DNA from: Lingula anatina
Lineage: Eukaryota > Brachiopoda > Lingulata > Lingulida > Lingulidae
Assembly (NCBI RefSeq): GCF_001039355.2
Contig: NW_019775444.1
Span: forward strand, 64,001-86,147
DNA length: 22,147 nt
Reading direction: 5' to 3'
The translations under genes and the position numbers were made by a program. Numbering within the stretch: position 1 is the first letter of the stretch; each line of letters begins with the position of its first letter. The notes below the pieces were generated by a model. That model ran no database searches. It saw nothing but the letters and a program-made list of their open reading frames with translations, and was not told where the DNA came from. Below, piece by piece: positions 1 to 8,326 of the stretch.

Positions 1-1048
1 TCAAAACGAGGTTAGATTACAACAAGAATGTACTAAGTCAAAACGAGGCTGGCTTACGGTTGTTGAAAGTACGATTTTTTTACATACACGGGTGTGAATT
101 GATTTGTGCCATTCCTGGATAACGGTAAAGTTCCTTACATGCTTACATTGACAGAAAGCTGAATAAATTTGCCATAACTTACTGATAATTTGAAGTTGGA
201 ACCTGTTCTCTAAGAATGCAAGCATTAGAGGTAAAGTTGAACTCCCGTTACAGCTTTGGTAAAACTTCGATTTCAAATTCACTTTTGAGCACAAAATAGG
301 GTTTAGATCAACTCGAGGAACATCTCACATCATTTGAAATTTATTTCTAAAGATGACAGTATACATAACAAAACTGTCATACCCTTAGTAGTCGAGATAT
401 TCTACCGTTTCTGACACCCTATAAATCTAAAAAAATGCACGCAATTCAAATTCTAGAACTTCCGGTTTGGTTAAAAGCCACCTGGAGGCAGACCGGTGGA
501 TCCCGGGCTGGCGACGGCCATTTTCGCACTACTTTCAGCAAAATCGAGCGAAAATGGATGACTTTTGAGTTCTTCGTATTTCCATGTGTATTTTGTCAAC
601 AGTTGGTGTGATTAAACGATAGATACATAAAAAGAAGCGGGAATATCTAAGGATTCGGAATTTTAAGGTTAGGTGTCATAAAAAATAGATTCAGAACGGT
701 AAAATGGAAGATTTATCGGTACTTTTGTAGTATACCCCCCCCCCCCCCACCCTGTAACTTCCTGTAATTTTCACTTTTCAAACAGTTTTTTTACATTTTC
801 TTGCTCATCTTTGTCAAAGCTGTTGAAATAAAATGCGTTTGTAATTACCTGTGGTCTTTTTCGAGTTTTAATCGCGTTTAATCCAGCCCATTGAAATGTG
901 AGAATGGACCATGCATCCGCAGTCAATAATTTGCTGCGTTTTCATTGACTAACTAAGGTAACATGACTTGTCGTTATTTACGTACAAAGCGCCATCGATG
1001 GAGGGGAAAACACTTAAAACAGTTTCTAAAAGCGATTTACCAAATGTG

Positions 1049-1084
1049 AAAATCGCTTTTAAACAGTTCTTTTAAAGCGATTTT
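1049..1084. repeat. Short inverted repeat (AAAATCGCTTT)
   Basis: AAAATCGCTTT at 1049-1059 faces its exact complement AAAGCGATTTT at 1074-1084, leaving a 14-nt loop. A further copy of the motif in the second orientation lies at 1028-1038, so three alternating copies sit within 60 bases. This could be the end of a fold-back element; no function is claimed. Confidence 0.7.
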
Positions 1085-1106
1085 CAAAGTTTGTAAACAA
1101 ACAATT

Positions 1107-1280
1107 AACATTTATTCATTAAAGAAACATGTAATATATGTAATTATCACATCTGTGATCTTAATTAAACATTTAAAGCCATGAAAGTTTGCAGACAACA
1201 AAAAACATTTATTTATCAAAGCAACATTTAAGGAATGTCATTATCACATTTGTGAACTAATTTAACATTTAAAACCATGA
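1107..1280. repeat. Imperfect direct repeat, 97-bp period
   Basis: Two copies of a roughly 77-bp unit, 1107-1184 and 1204-1280, both start with AACATTTATT, carry a central TTATCACAT.TGTGA block and end TTTAAA.CCATGA. They differ by substitutions and small indels, so the duplication is old. The block lies just beyond the 3' side of the Merlin remnant (which reads leftward), so it may be part of that element's non-coding end. Confidence 0.7.
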
Positions 1281-1403
1281 GTTGGGAGTTCAAAAATAAA
1301 AAAGTCAGATAAATGTTAATGTTTTTATCATAACATATTATATATGTTATCAGTGATTTCTGTTCAGAACAGTACATTTAATTACAGTCATGTAAATTTC
1401 AAG

Positions 1404-1926
1404 TCACTGTGGATATTCCACTCTTATGTGTCCCAGGATATTTTGAAATGGATTGTCACCAAAAGAAAGGCGCCACATGAACTCAGTCATATAGCTTTCC
1501 AGCTGGGACCTGGCTGTCCCACCCTCCTTTTTTGTTTTGCCTCTTGGCCCTCTGCCACATTTTCTCTACTAGGTTGGTGTGGGCTCCAGTGGTAGGGTCA
1601 ACAAAGTTGACTTGGTGATTCACTGTCAAGTGTTGGTATCCCAGATTGCCTACAGCGTTATAGGCTGCCCACAGGTCTGACACCACTGTTGTGCCTGGAA
1701 GAACGAACTGCTGCAACACTGGTAACAGGGTGGCAGCATCCCTGCGTGGAACTGGTACCAGGAATCATTCTTTGGACTCTTCATCTATGCCGCCAAATAC
1801 CCACTGGGCAGCAACTTGCCGGCCTCTGTTGTGTTTCCGGCGAACAAAGTGGGATTCGTCAATCTGAACTGTTCTCGAGGAGATAGATATCATCGTGAGC
1901 GAGGTGTCTTCCAATCCTACTCTTTT
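1404..1926 (-). pseudogene. Merlin (IS1595/ISXO2-type) DDE transposase, decayed
   Basis: The minus strand encodes most of an ISXO2-like (DDE_Tnp_IS1595) transposase core. Read from 1926 downward, the first catalytic aspartate lies in IDESHF, the second in VVSDLWAAYN (about 1690) and the glutamate in HTNLVEKMWQ (about 1570). An in-frame TGA at 1767-1765 splits the core between the first and second aspartates. A second TGA at 1485-1483 follows KLYD; the C-terminal EFMWR block continues in another frame to a stop at 1404, so there is also a frameshift near 1484. The part N-terminal to the catalytic core is missing or unrecognisable. About 170 codons remain, against roughly 260 or more in full Merlin proteins. 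These enzymes cut and paste DNA in the nucleus. The family call is firm; activity is excluded by the breaks. Confidence 0.85.
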
Positions 1927-2336
1927 TTACCAACTGTCAAACACTGTAACTCAAAAATCGAAGGAGGAGATTTGGAAAAGGATAACTTAAAAATAAGCAG
2001 ACACTTTTATTTTCATACTTAAAAAAACCCTAAATAATACCTACCCCCTGCCCCTTTTAGTTAATAAAGGGGGGTGGGGGCCTAGCGTTGCACCCCGTGT
2101 TGCTTGTGTAATTTCGTAACAGCAAATCCCATACTAGTAAAATTAATAATAATACAGATTTAAAAGTGAAATTTTTTATTTCTGAAAATATGTAGTTTCT
2201 TTCCCCTAAAAACTGGTGAAAGTATCAAGAAGTAAATTAAATTAAATTAAATTAAATTAAATTAAATTAAATTAAATTAAATTAAATTAATTACTGTGAT
2301 TTATACAGGTATATATTGTTATATTTTTTAAATCAG
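1927..2336. other. Spacer between Merlin remnant and SANT gene
   Basis: No coding signal is visible. A 7-bp hairpin pairs CCCCTTT (2051) with AAAGGGG (2072) beside a G-rich tract. The right part holds the TAAAT microsatellite. If the SANT gene is complete, an upstream exon with the first SANT helices should lie in or left of this stretch, but I could not find it. Confidence 0.5.
2233..2292. repeat. (TAAAT)n microsatellite
   Basis: About twelve uninterrupted copies of the pentamer TAAAT run from 2233 to 2292. The tract lies 45 bases before the predicted acceptor site of the first visible SANT exon, so it is probably intronic. Confidence 0.95.
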
Positions 2337-2388
2337 GATCAACAGTGTTTCCTTGAATGTAAGGAAATTTACTGAAGTAAGAAAGAAG

Positions 2389-2413
2389 TGGTACGACTAC
2401 TTTAGTCGTACCA
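2389..2413. repeat. Perfect 11-bp hairpin inside SANT exon
   Basis: TGGTACGACTA (2389-2399) is followed by a 3-nt spacer and its exact complement TAGTCGTACCA (2403-2413). It falls in codons of the last SANT helix. It may be chance or an RNA stem near the frameshift site. Confidence 0.8.
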
Positions 2414-2560
2414 AAAGAATAAAAAAGCGGAGAGAAGAAAGGAGATGAGGAGGACTGGGGGAGGGCCAGAACCTCCCCAGCTTACAGGTAGGGAGCAAAA
2501 AGTATGTTTATAAAAATTTATTTTCAAATTATTATTTAAAAAAAAAAGTGTGCCCTGTTT

Positions 2561-2610
2561 CTATTATTATTATTATTATTATTATAATCATTATTATTAT
2601 TATTATTATA
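2561..2610. repeat. (TTA)n microsatellite
   Basis: A TTA trinucleotide tract with one interruption (AATCA near 2586) lies in the first predicted intron of the SANT gene. Confidence 0.9.
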
Positions 2611-3864
2611 TAATTTTTTAATGTATTTTGTCCAGGTCATAGAGATCATTGGAGATGTGGCGGTGGAGGGTGTGCAAGGGCTGGAGCAGAATGACTCTTT
2701 CTGCTTTGAATCTGGTACTACTGATTATGATTTATTAGATTTATATCCATTTAACTATTAATTTGCATTTCTATGAAGTAGTACGTGTATATCATAGAGT
2801 TTGATATAATAAAATTTGAGTGAATGTTTTAATAATTGATTTTTTCTCTTCAAGATCAGTGTGAGTTTACCACAGAACTTCCATGTGACCCAGGTAATAA
2901 TAATATAAATACCATTTACTGTTTAAAATTGCATGTCTTGAATATAAATGGGATGAAGGAAATGATTATGTCATACAAAGGAGAAATAATGATGTTATAA
3001 GCCATATCTATTTTCTATGTTTTCTACTGTTTTCTAAAGTTTTTTTTTATTCAGAAGATGGTACAAGTTTTGAGACTTCAAGTCCAATTTCTGGTATGTG
3101 TATAATTCTGTTTCTTTTTTTCTTTATGTAATGTATTTGTATCCTTAATTAAATCTGCTTTTACTACTTGTTGCAAGTAAAAACTTCTAGAAAGTGTAAA
3201 AATTGTATGGAAACTTTTCAGTAAAATCTAAAATAATTTTCAATTTTTATTTCTTTGTTTGCAGAAAGAGTTGAGGGATCATCCAGAACGCCATGCAGAC
3301 CATCCAGAACAACAGTGCAAAGTAAGTTAATATTGTAAATATTTACTTTTTTAAGGGGATTTCCTTACTTACATTTAGCTTTCAACAATCCTTTTACATT
3401 TTAGTCAACCTTTAAATTTGTTAATTATCCCTAGGTCATGAATAGAACAAAATGTAATTGAGGAAGTTCCAATACTAGTGTCACGAAAAATGTATAATGT
3501 TACATTGTATTTAATTTTTACTTCTTTTTTACGGGCAAGAAGAGAACAGGCACAGGTAATATTCTCAAAGTTTTAAAGTTCTAATTTACATTTTTTTACT
3601 GATTAATGATATATTTTAACACTCATAGGTTTTTAAAAGTACATGTATTCGCTAAACTACCATACTGTTTCATTTTTTAGATCCAACAACAGGCCTATAC
3701 CAAATAGAGGAAGAACGATTGCAAATTGAAAAGAATAGGTTAAAAATTGAAGAAGAGAGGTTGGAAGTGGAAAGAGAAAAAGTGATAGTTCTTAAGCAGA
3801 TAATGCAGTATTATTCATTGAAAGCAGAGCATCAGAAATGAAATACTTTGTTATACAGTGAAAA

Positions 3865-3986
3865 TTCACCACTATTGTGAAACCATTTTTTACCATTACT
3901 TAATTGTTCACCATTACTGTTAAACCATTGTACTGTTTGCTTAATTCTTCAACATTACTATAAAACTATTGTACAATTTACTTAAG
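3865..3986. repeat. Three tandem copies of a ~41-bp unit
   Basis: Copies start at 3865, 3907 and 3948 with TTCACC, TTCACC and TTCAAC, and each runs through AAACCATT/AAACTATT to CTTAA. Periods are 42 and 41 bases. The block begins 24 bases after the SANT stop codon, so it would lie in the 3' untranslated region. Confidence 0.8.
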
Positions 3987-4435
3987 TGCATTTCATGTAC
4001 TGAGTAGTAGCCTATACCAACCATTTTGAGCAATAGTGTACCTGTAATGCATCTATAGGTATGTGGATTTATAAGTGCGTGGGTTTATGTGGACGTCGTA
4101 TCTATAGGAACGCAAATATATAGGACTGTGGTAAAAAATCTGATCTATCGGTATTTAAATCTAAAAATACGTAATTTCGGTTTTTCCTTTTTGTATCTAT
4201 CGGTAACGGGAGTATAGGGACGTGTGTTAAAGTGCAACTTGGTAGGTGTTTTTTCCCGTATTTTAAGTTCCAGACATCTAACACGATGTTAATCAAAACA
4301 AATGAACCTAAAATGAATGCTCACAAATTCCCCAATCAATGTCAATTGAGCGTGCAATTATTCGTGACGTCATGAGAGGAACCCCCTCAGACGGGGCCCG
4401 CTTAGATAACTCGTTAGTTCTGAGACACAGTAAAC
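3987..4435. other. Spacer with four ATCTATMGG motifs before the THAP gene
   Basis: No gene is visible. The motif ATCTAT(A/C)GG occurs at 4051, 4100, 4143 and 4195, at steps of 49, 43 and 52 bases, with weaker relatives at about 4114 and 4211. This looks like an old ~48-bp tandem array or the subterminal repeats of a transposon. A GC-richer segment with a TGACGTCA site at about 4365 follows and may be part of the THAP promoter. Confidence 0.5.
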
Positions 4436-5363
4436 ATGGTTAGACGTAGTATTGTCGGCGGGTGCTAGAACACTTGTGAAAATAAAGGTATTTTGATGTA
4501 CAAATTTCCAAAAGATCTAGCAGTGGTCCAGAAGTGGAAAAAATTTGTCAATTTGACAAGAGTATGGGAGTTAGACGCGAAAGAAGCTATCGCAAACCAC
4601 TCGGTGATATGTAGCGCTCATTTCGAGGAGGCTTGCTTCGACGAGGGACAGCAAATGAAGATTCGGCATGCTTTTGCTCAGTAAGTTCACTATTTTGGTC
4701 ATTTTTATCTTAATCTTACAACTTCGTTTGAGACTTGTAACATTTTAAATTTTCTAAGTACGGTTACCCTGATTCGCTACGGATTTATACGTCTGTGATT
4801 TCGGAGTTTAGAGCCGATCTCGCGTTTTCGTTTTGTTTTCATTTTAATAAGATAATGACTGCTTGGTACATTGTGCGTTCATCTAGTAATGAGTAAGATA
4901 TTACTAGTAATGAGTAAAATATCTGTGCTAAAGCTCCCAAAGCTTTGACCGTAACAATCAGCGGAAGCCAGCTGACTCCGAAACTGGCGTGTCATGCATT
5001 TCAGCAATGTGGTATGTGCTTGTTCAATTTCTAAATTTACCGACTGTAATACGTTTTTGCGCCTTTAGGTTACCAAGACTGACGCCTGGGGCGGTGCCCA
5101 CTATCCGCCCGCATAAGAGAATGGTTCAAGTCGGGGAAGAGGCAGAAGAAAGCCTGCACTTACCTGTGAAAAAAGCCAACAGGGAGCAGACTGTCCAAAA
5201 AACCCCAGTTTGCACGGGTATGCCTTGATGCCGCAACGTTATTTCATTGGATTAAAATATTAATCTTTTCATTATGTAGCAAGAAGTAATATGATTAGGC
5301 TAGGATTATTACGCTGTTATGCAATGATTAATTACGAGCCCATGGCGAGTAACAGCATTTTCA

Positions 5364-5368
<5 letters not shown>

Positions 5369-5415
<47 letters not shown>
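5369..5415. repeat. (TA)n microsatellite
   Basis: An uninterrupted TA tract lies in the second intron of the THAP gene. It creates artificial YIYIYI open frames on both strands that are not genes. Confidence 0.97.
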
Positions 5416-5418
<3 letters not shown>

Positions 5419-5943
5419 CTTTATGCAATGTACCTTGACAGTAAATAAAGTTTTATTTTTTACATTTGCTTTGTTCGTGGCTGATATTAAAAAGTTCAGT
5501 TTCTTTGCAGCTGAAAAAAACCTTGTAAAGGACAGACCAAAAGCCACTGCTTCAGAAGCCAGCGCCAATGAGGCAGATTCTTTTGAATTTTCAGAACCAT
5601 TGATAGAGGTCTTTGGCCAGCGTCAGACTATTTCAACTGCCTCACCCACAGACTTAACAAGTAAATACATTCTGCTTCTATGCCACTTACATATCTTTGT
5701 TATAAGTGATAATTAAATATTTTATGATAATTAGATATTATTTATAGAAATGTAATTACTGCTGAATAAAATTGTTCATCAATTTGGGGGGTATATTTCA
5801 TTAACCAATCCCTTACTTGTCATGTTCATATTTCAGTGCTAGAAATAGAGAGAATGTCCGAGAAAATTGATGTACCTCAGAATATTGCAGGTGATAAGAG
5901 TGCGACAGTGACACAAACAGGTTAGTGTGCATGAGTCGGCCCT

Positions 5944-5986
5944 CCCCCCCCCCCCCCAAAAAAAAAAAAAAAGAAAGAAAGAAAAA
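5944..5986. repeat. Poly-C / poly-A / (GAAA)n tract
   Basis: Fourteen C residues are followed by about fifteen A residues and several GAAA units, just 3' of the fourth THAP exon. Such mixed runs are common at retroposed tails, but no SINE body was recognised here. Confidence 0.9.
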
Positions 5987-6234
5987 TTGGCAGTTGCTAA
6001 TGCAAATTGTTGAGCAGTAACAGCGGTATCCATTTTCTCATTCTTTTTTATATCAATTTTACTATCTTTATTTACTTATTTTAACATGGAAAACAGTATT
6101 TGTTTTGCAGATGCATGCGTTCATTTACATGTCTGATGTATACATATTCATATATACATACATTTATTCTTGCTAATTGTATTCCAGATTATGTAACAGA
6201 ACTCATAGACATTACAAAATACCTTGTCGTATAA

Positions 6235-6660
6235 AAAGCAGAAGCCAGGCAAATACATCAACAATTTACTCAAGGAATCCCTGAATCTCTAGCTGCAGGG
6301 CAACCAGATGTTGATAAAGAGGAACTGATAGATAAACTGTGCACAAGATACCCAACAAGTTCATTTAATCTTGGGTCATGAATAACAACATCATATGTAA
6401 TCAAAAATAAAAAACTTAGATTTTTTACACTGCTCTGCAGGTGCGTCTCAGCGCAGTTTCCTTTGTTACATATAATATAAGTATTCTGACAGTCAACAAA
6501 AACTTTGTTTTTGGAAGTTGCCATTTTCTCAAGTTTTTGTTTTGAAATTATTCTTGAAACTTAACATTTTGGTGCTTCTTGGTGTATCAAGCACACTGTT
6601 TTCATTTAAACATGACCAATGCACCATGGCCTTTTTTTCAGATTAATTGGAAGTGTAAAG
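6235..6660. other. Gap between convergent THAP and P2X7-like genes
   Basis: The THAP frame stays open after TAA 6232 for another 48 codons, to TGA 6379, with protein-like composition (acidic, few rare repeats). On the minus strand about 6410-6530 can be read as a short cysteine-containing segment with KVFVDCQNTY and CNKGNC. Neither is recognised with confidence; the minus segment loosely resembles zinc-knuckle parts of transposase-like proteins. No terminator or polyadenylation signal stands out. Confidence 0.4.
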
Positions 6661-7051
6661 TTAACTGGTTTTTGAACCAGTGAAATGCTGTTCGACTTCT
6701 TCTTCTGAAGGTGGAGGGTAGTGGGCTCGTATGCAGCTAACTGCACAACTAGGCATTGTTACCCTTATCTTCTTACCCAGCCACCCCAAAACCCAGAGGA
6801 CAAATTGTCTGTAAGCTATGTGCCTCAGTCTTTGATCCTCTCATCCTTCAAAGGCTTTCCCCCCATGTTGCTGCCTGAACTGCATCCAAGCAGTTTCGAG
6901 TACCCACTTGTTCAGGCAGACTGGCTCAAACCCTGGGTGGTCAGTTATGCACTGCACATTCTCCTCTTTGCTTTTGTTCTGTACTACTACTTCATGGCAA
7001 CAGACATTTTCTGATACACCTGGCAGGATTTGGCAATGTCCACAGGTGCAC
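6661..7051 (-). pseudogene. P2X7-like cysteine domain, last exon, one in-frame stop
   Basis: The minus-strand exon begins after an acceptor (TTAATTACAG, ending at 7052) and ends at TAA 6663-6661. It contains the conserved features of the C-terminal intracellular domain of P2X7 receptors: CTCGHC, a CCHE pair, CITDHPGFEPVCL, a short aromatic helix, HIAYRQFVLW, and VTMPSCAVSCIRAHYP near the end. One TGA at 6843-6841 interrupts the same frame between the helix and HIAYRQF; the frame is otherwise open. In invertebrates this zinc-binding domain is often found alone, without the channel part, and near transposon genes. No membrane segments or P2X ectodomain are seen upstream, so this is not a channel gene. 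The 5' exons were not located. It converges with the THAP gene. Confidence 0.8.
6664..6681. repeat. 7-bp hairpin at the P2X7-like stop
   Basis: ACTGGTT and AACCAGT flank TTTG, directly beside the stop codon of the minus-strand gene. Short and possibly chance. Confidence 0.6.
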
Positions 7052-7856
7052 CTGTAATTAAATTGAATTAATTGATCCAAAATTATGGTTGCAAATTAAA
7101 ATTACTTTTATAACCAAGCACTTGCTGGCAACAACAGGGTCTCCCTTCTTAACTAATCCAACATGTGGGCACCAGACCTTACGGCTACACAGATCAAAGA
7201 GTGAGCATTACATCACGTTGACATGCAAACCGGGCAAATAATTTTATTCCAAAAATCTTGGTTATAAATATATTTTCAGCTAGGCCTATCTTTATATTTG
7301 GAGAGCAATATTGTGTTATTTTGTTAATAAACCAGGAACATGTACATTCATGTTCATAAAAAAGGGATGCCAATAAAGTATTTTAACATCTAACAGTGAA
7401 TGTATTCAATGTGTATACAAATAAAAAAGATCATACAAATACTCTGCCCTGCCAGAAATGTTTATGGGCCATATTTGAAAATAAAAATACATGATTTACA
7501 TGCACCTTTCTTCTATATACCTTATACATGCACTTCAAGAATTTATATATGTATATGTTATACATTTGACGTGCAACTCAATGACTGTTTGCACTTGAAA
7601 GTGAATAAAGAAATATAGTGAATTTAGATTAATTTAAACTTGAAGGAATGTGGGCTGCTAATTGTGTTGCCTACAGTGTTGGGTAACTGCTGGGACCACT
7701 TCAATTGACGTAAATAAAAACCCAATTCAAATAAACAATGCTTTGCTTCTCTGTCATGTACTGGTACATATGTACATCATGTAAATATCAGATATGTACG
7801 TGTTAAATGTTCATGAGTAGTATAAGTATGTCGTTTTCGACCTGCATTTTCGCCAG

Positions 7857-7955
7857 GGGGTATATACTTTCAATGTAATTTTTTTAGTGAACCTTGGAGC
7901 TTTTAAGGGGGAGTATACTTTCAGTGCAATTTCTTAGTGACCCCTGAAGCAGAAA
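7857..7955. repeat. Direct repeat, 51-bp period
   Basis: TATACTTTCA occurs at 7863 and 7914, each followed by .TG.AATTT and TTAGTGA and preceded by a G-run. The two units are clearly diverged. Confidence 0.7.
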
Positions 7956-8059
7956 GGAGGCTTTGCAAGCGAATTTTAATGACAATCATTTTAGTGTAAA
8001 TGAGGGACGAGCAAATTTCAAATACGATTCAATAAAACCTAGAAGGTTTTTTGTTAAAT

Positions 8060-8141
8060 AATTGTATAGCGGGCAAAGAAGCGTAAAGGAGGTTTTTCTA
8101 ATGTAATTGTATAGCGAACAAAGAAGCGTAAAGGTGGGGTT
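8060..8141. repeat. Direct repeat, 45-bp period
   Basis: AATTGTATAGCG is found at 8060 and 8105, each followed by a CAAAGAAGCGTAAAGG block. The units match over about 37 bases with few differences, so this duplication is younger than the one just upstream. Confidence 0.8.
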
Positions 8142-8326
8142 TGAATGTTTATTTTTAGCTAGATATAATTTCAGGAGTTATTGGAAAAAAGTTTTTTGGA
8201 TTATTTATTTATTGAAAGGGCAATTTGGAACCTTTTTTTTCTAGAAATGCGTTTGGTGCGCAAGCACGCGTATATTTTATCTACTTGAAAAGGAAAAAAT
8301 AAACACCGCAGCGTCTTGTATACATA

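Larger units (their letters stand above)
1..1403. other. Non-coding stretch with short repeats
   Basis: I see no convincing gene here. An open frame of 97 codons on the minus strand (1-294) has low-complexity composition, no recognisable domain and no splice context. The 11-mer TCAAAACGAGG occurs at 1-11 and 38-48. The arms CCATTTTCGC (518-527) and GCGAAAATGG (548-557) form a 10-bp inverted repeat. A poly-C run lies near 735-748. A hairpin and a direct repeat are listed separately. The stretch may hold old miniature transposons, but no element ends could be paired. Confidence 0.55.
2337..3841 (+). pseudogene. Myb/SANT-like DNA-binding protein gene, six exons, one frameshift
   Basis: Predicted exons are 2337-2487, 2643-2714, 2855-2893, 3055-3093, 3265-3321 and 3681-3841, each bounded by AG/GT, all joined in phase 1. 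The first encodes the end of a SANT-type helix (EVRKKWYDYFSRTKR) and then the RRTGGGPEPP motif that typically follows it in Harbinger-type Myb proteins. A serine- and acid-rich linker comes next, and the last exon is a coiled coil of repeated EEERLQIEK-type units ending at TGA 3839-3841. The SANT helix and the TGGGP part are in different frames; the switch is in the A-rich tract at about 2413-2426, consistent with loss of one base. The start and first SANT helices are not visible. PIF/Harbinger transposons use such a protein to bind the transposase and its DNA targets, so this is probably a relic of one. A domesticated gene with an assembly error is the alternative. Confidence 0.72.
4436..6234 (+). 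pseudogene. THAP zinc-finger protein gene, five exons, broken in exon 1
   Basis: Exons inferred from splice sites and phase are 4436-4680, 5069-5217, 5511-5660, 5837-5920 and 6188-6234. Exon 1 starts at ATG 4436 and carries a THAP domain: GGC then NTC, a YKFPKD block, W-x-x-F, and the CSAHF that supplies the last Cys and His. Exon 2 opens with the AVPTI box that closes a THAP domain. Two lesions hit the N terminus: the first zinc cysteine position (4448-4450) is AGT (Ser), and TAG stands at 4466-4468, directly after the second cysteine. Exons 3 and 4 are acidic, low-complexity linkers. The frame ends at TAA 6232. Downstream of the break, translation could restart at ATG 4496 but would lack the zinc site. 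THAP domains bind DNA in host regulators and in P-element and Kolobok transposases. I see no transposase core, so the origin is open. Confidence 0.75.
7052..8324. other. Gene-free stretch, 1.3 kb
   Basis: No exon or RNA gene could be supported. AT content is high and stop codons are frequent on both strands. Two short direct duplications (7857-7955 and 8060-8141) lie in the right part. If the upstream exons of the P2X7-like gene exist, they would be on the minus strand here, but no cysteine motif or coiled coil was found. The right end is the original neighbour of the DNA polymerase remnant, separated from it by the Tc1 insertion. Confidence 0.5.

Noticed and set aside
1-294. 97-codon open frame on the minus strand
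   Set aside because: No domain, no splice or start context, and AT-rich DNA gives such frames by chance.
3541-3556. Possible 16-base micro-exon of the SANT gene (AAGAGAACAGGCACAG)
   Set aside because: It has splice-like borders, but including it breaks the phase-1 chain; joining 3321 directly to 3681 keeps the frame.
5291-5716. 141-codon open frame with YIYIYI repeats
   Set aside because: It reads through the TA microsatellite; only 5511-5660 within it is a supported THAP exon, in that frame.
6661-7051. P2X receptor ion channel
   Set aside because: Only the cytosolic cysteine domain is present; no membrane segments or ectodomain exons were found.
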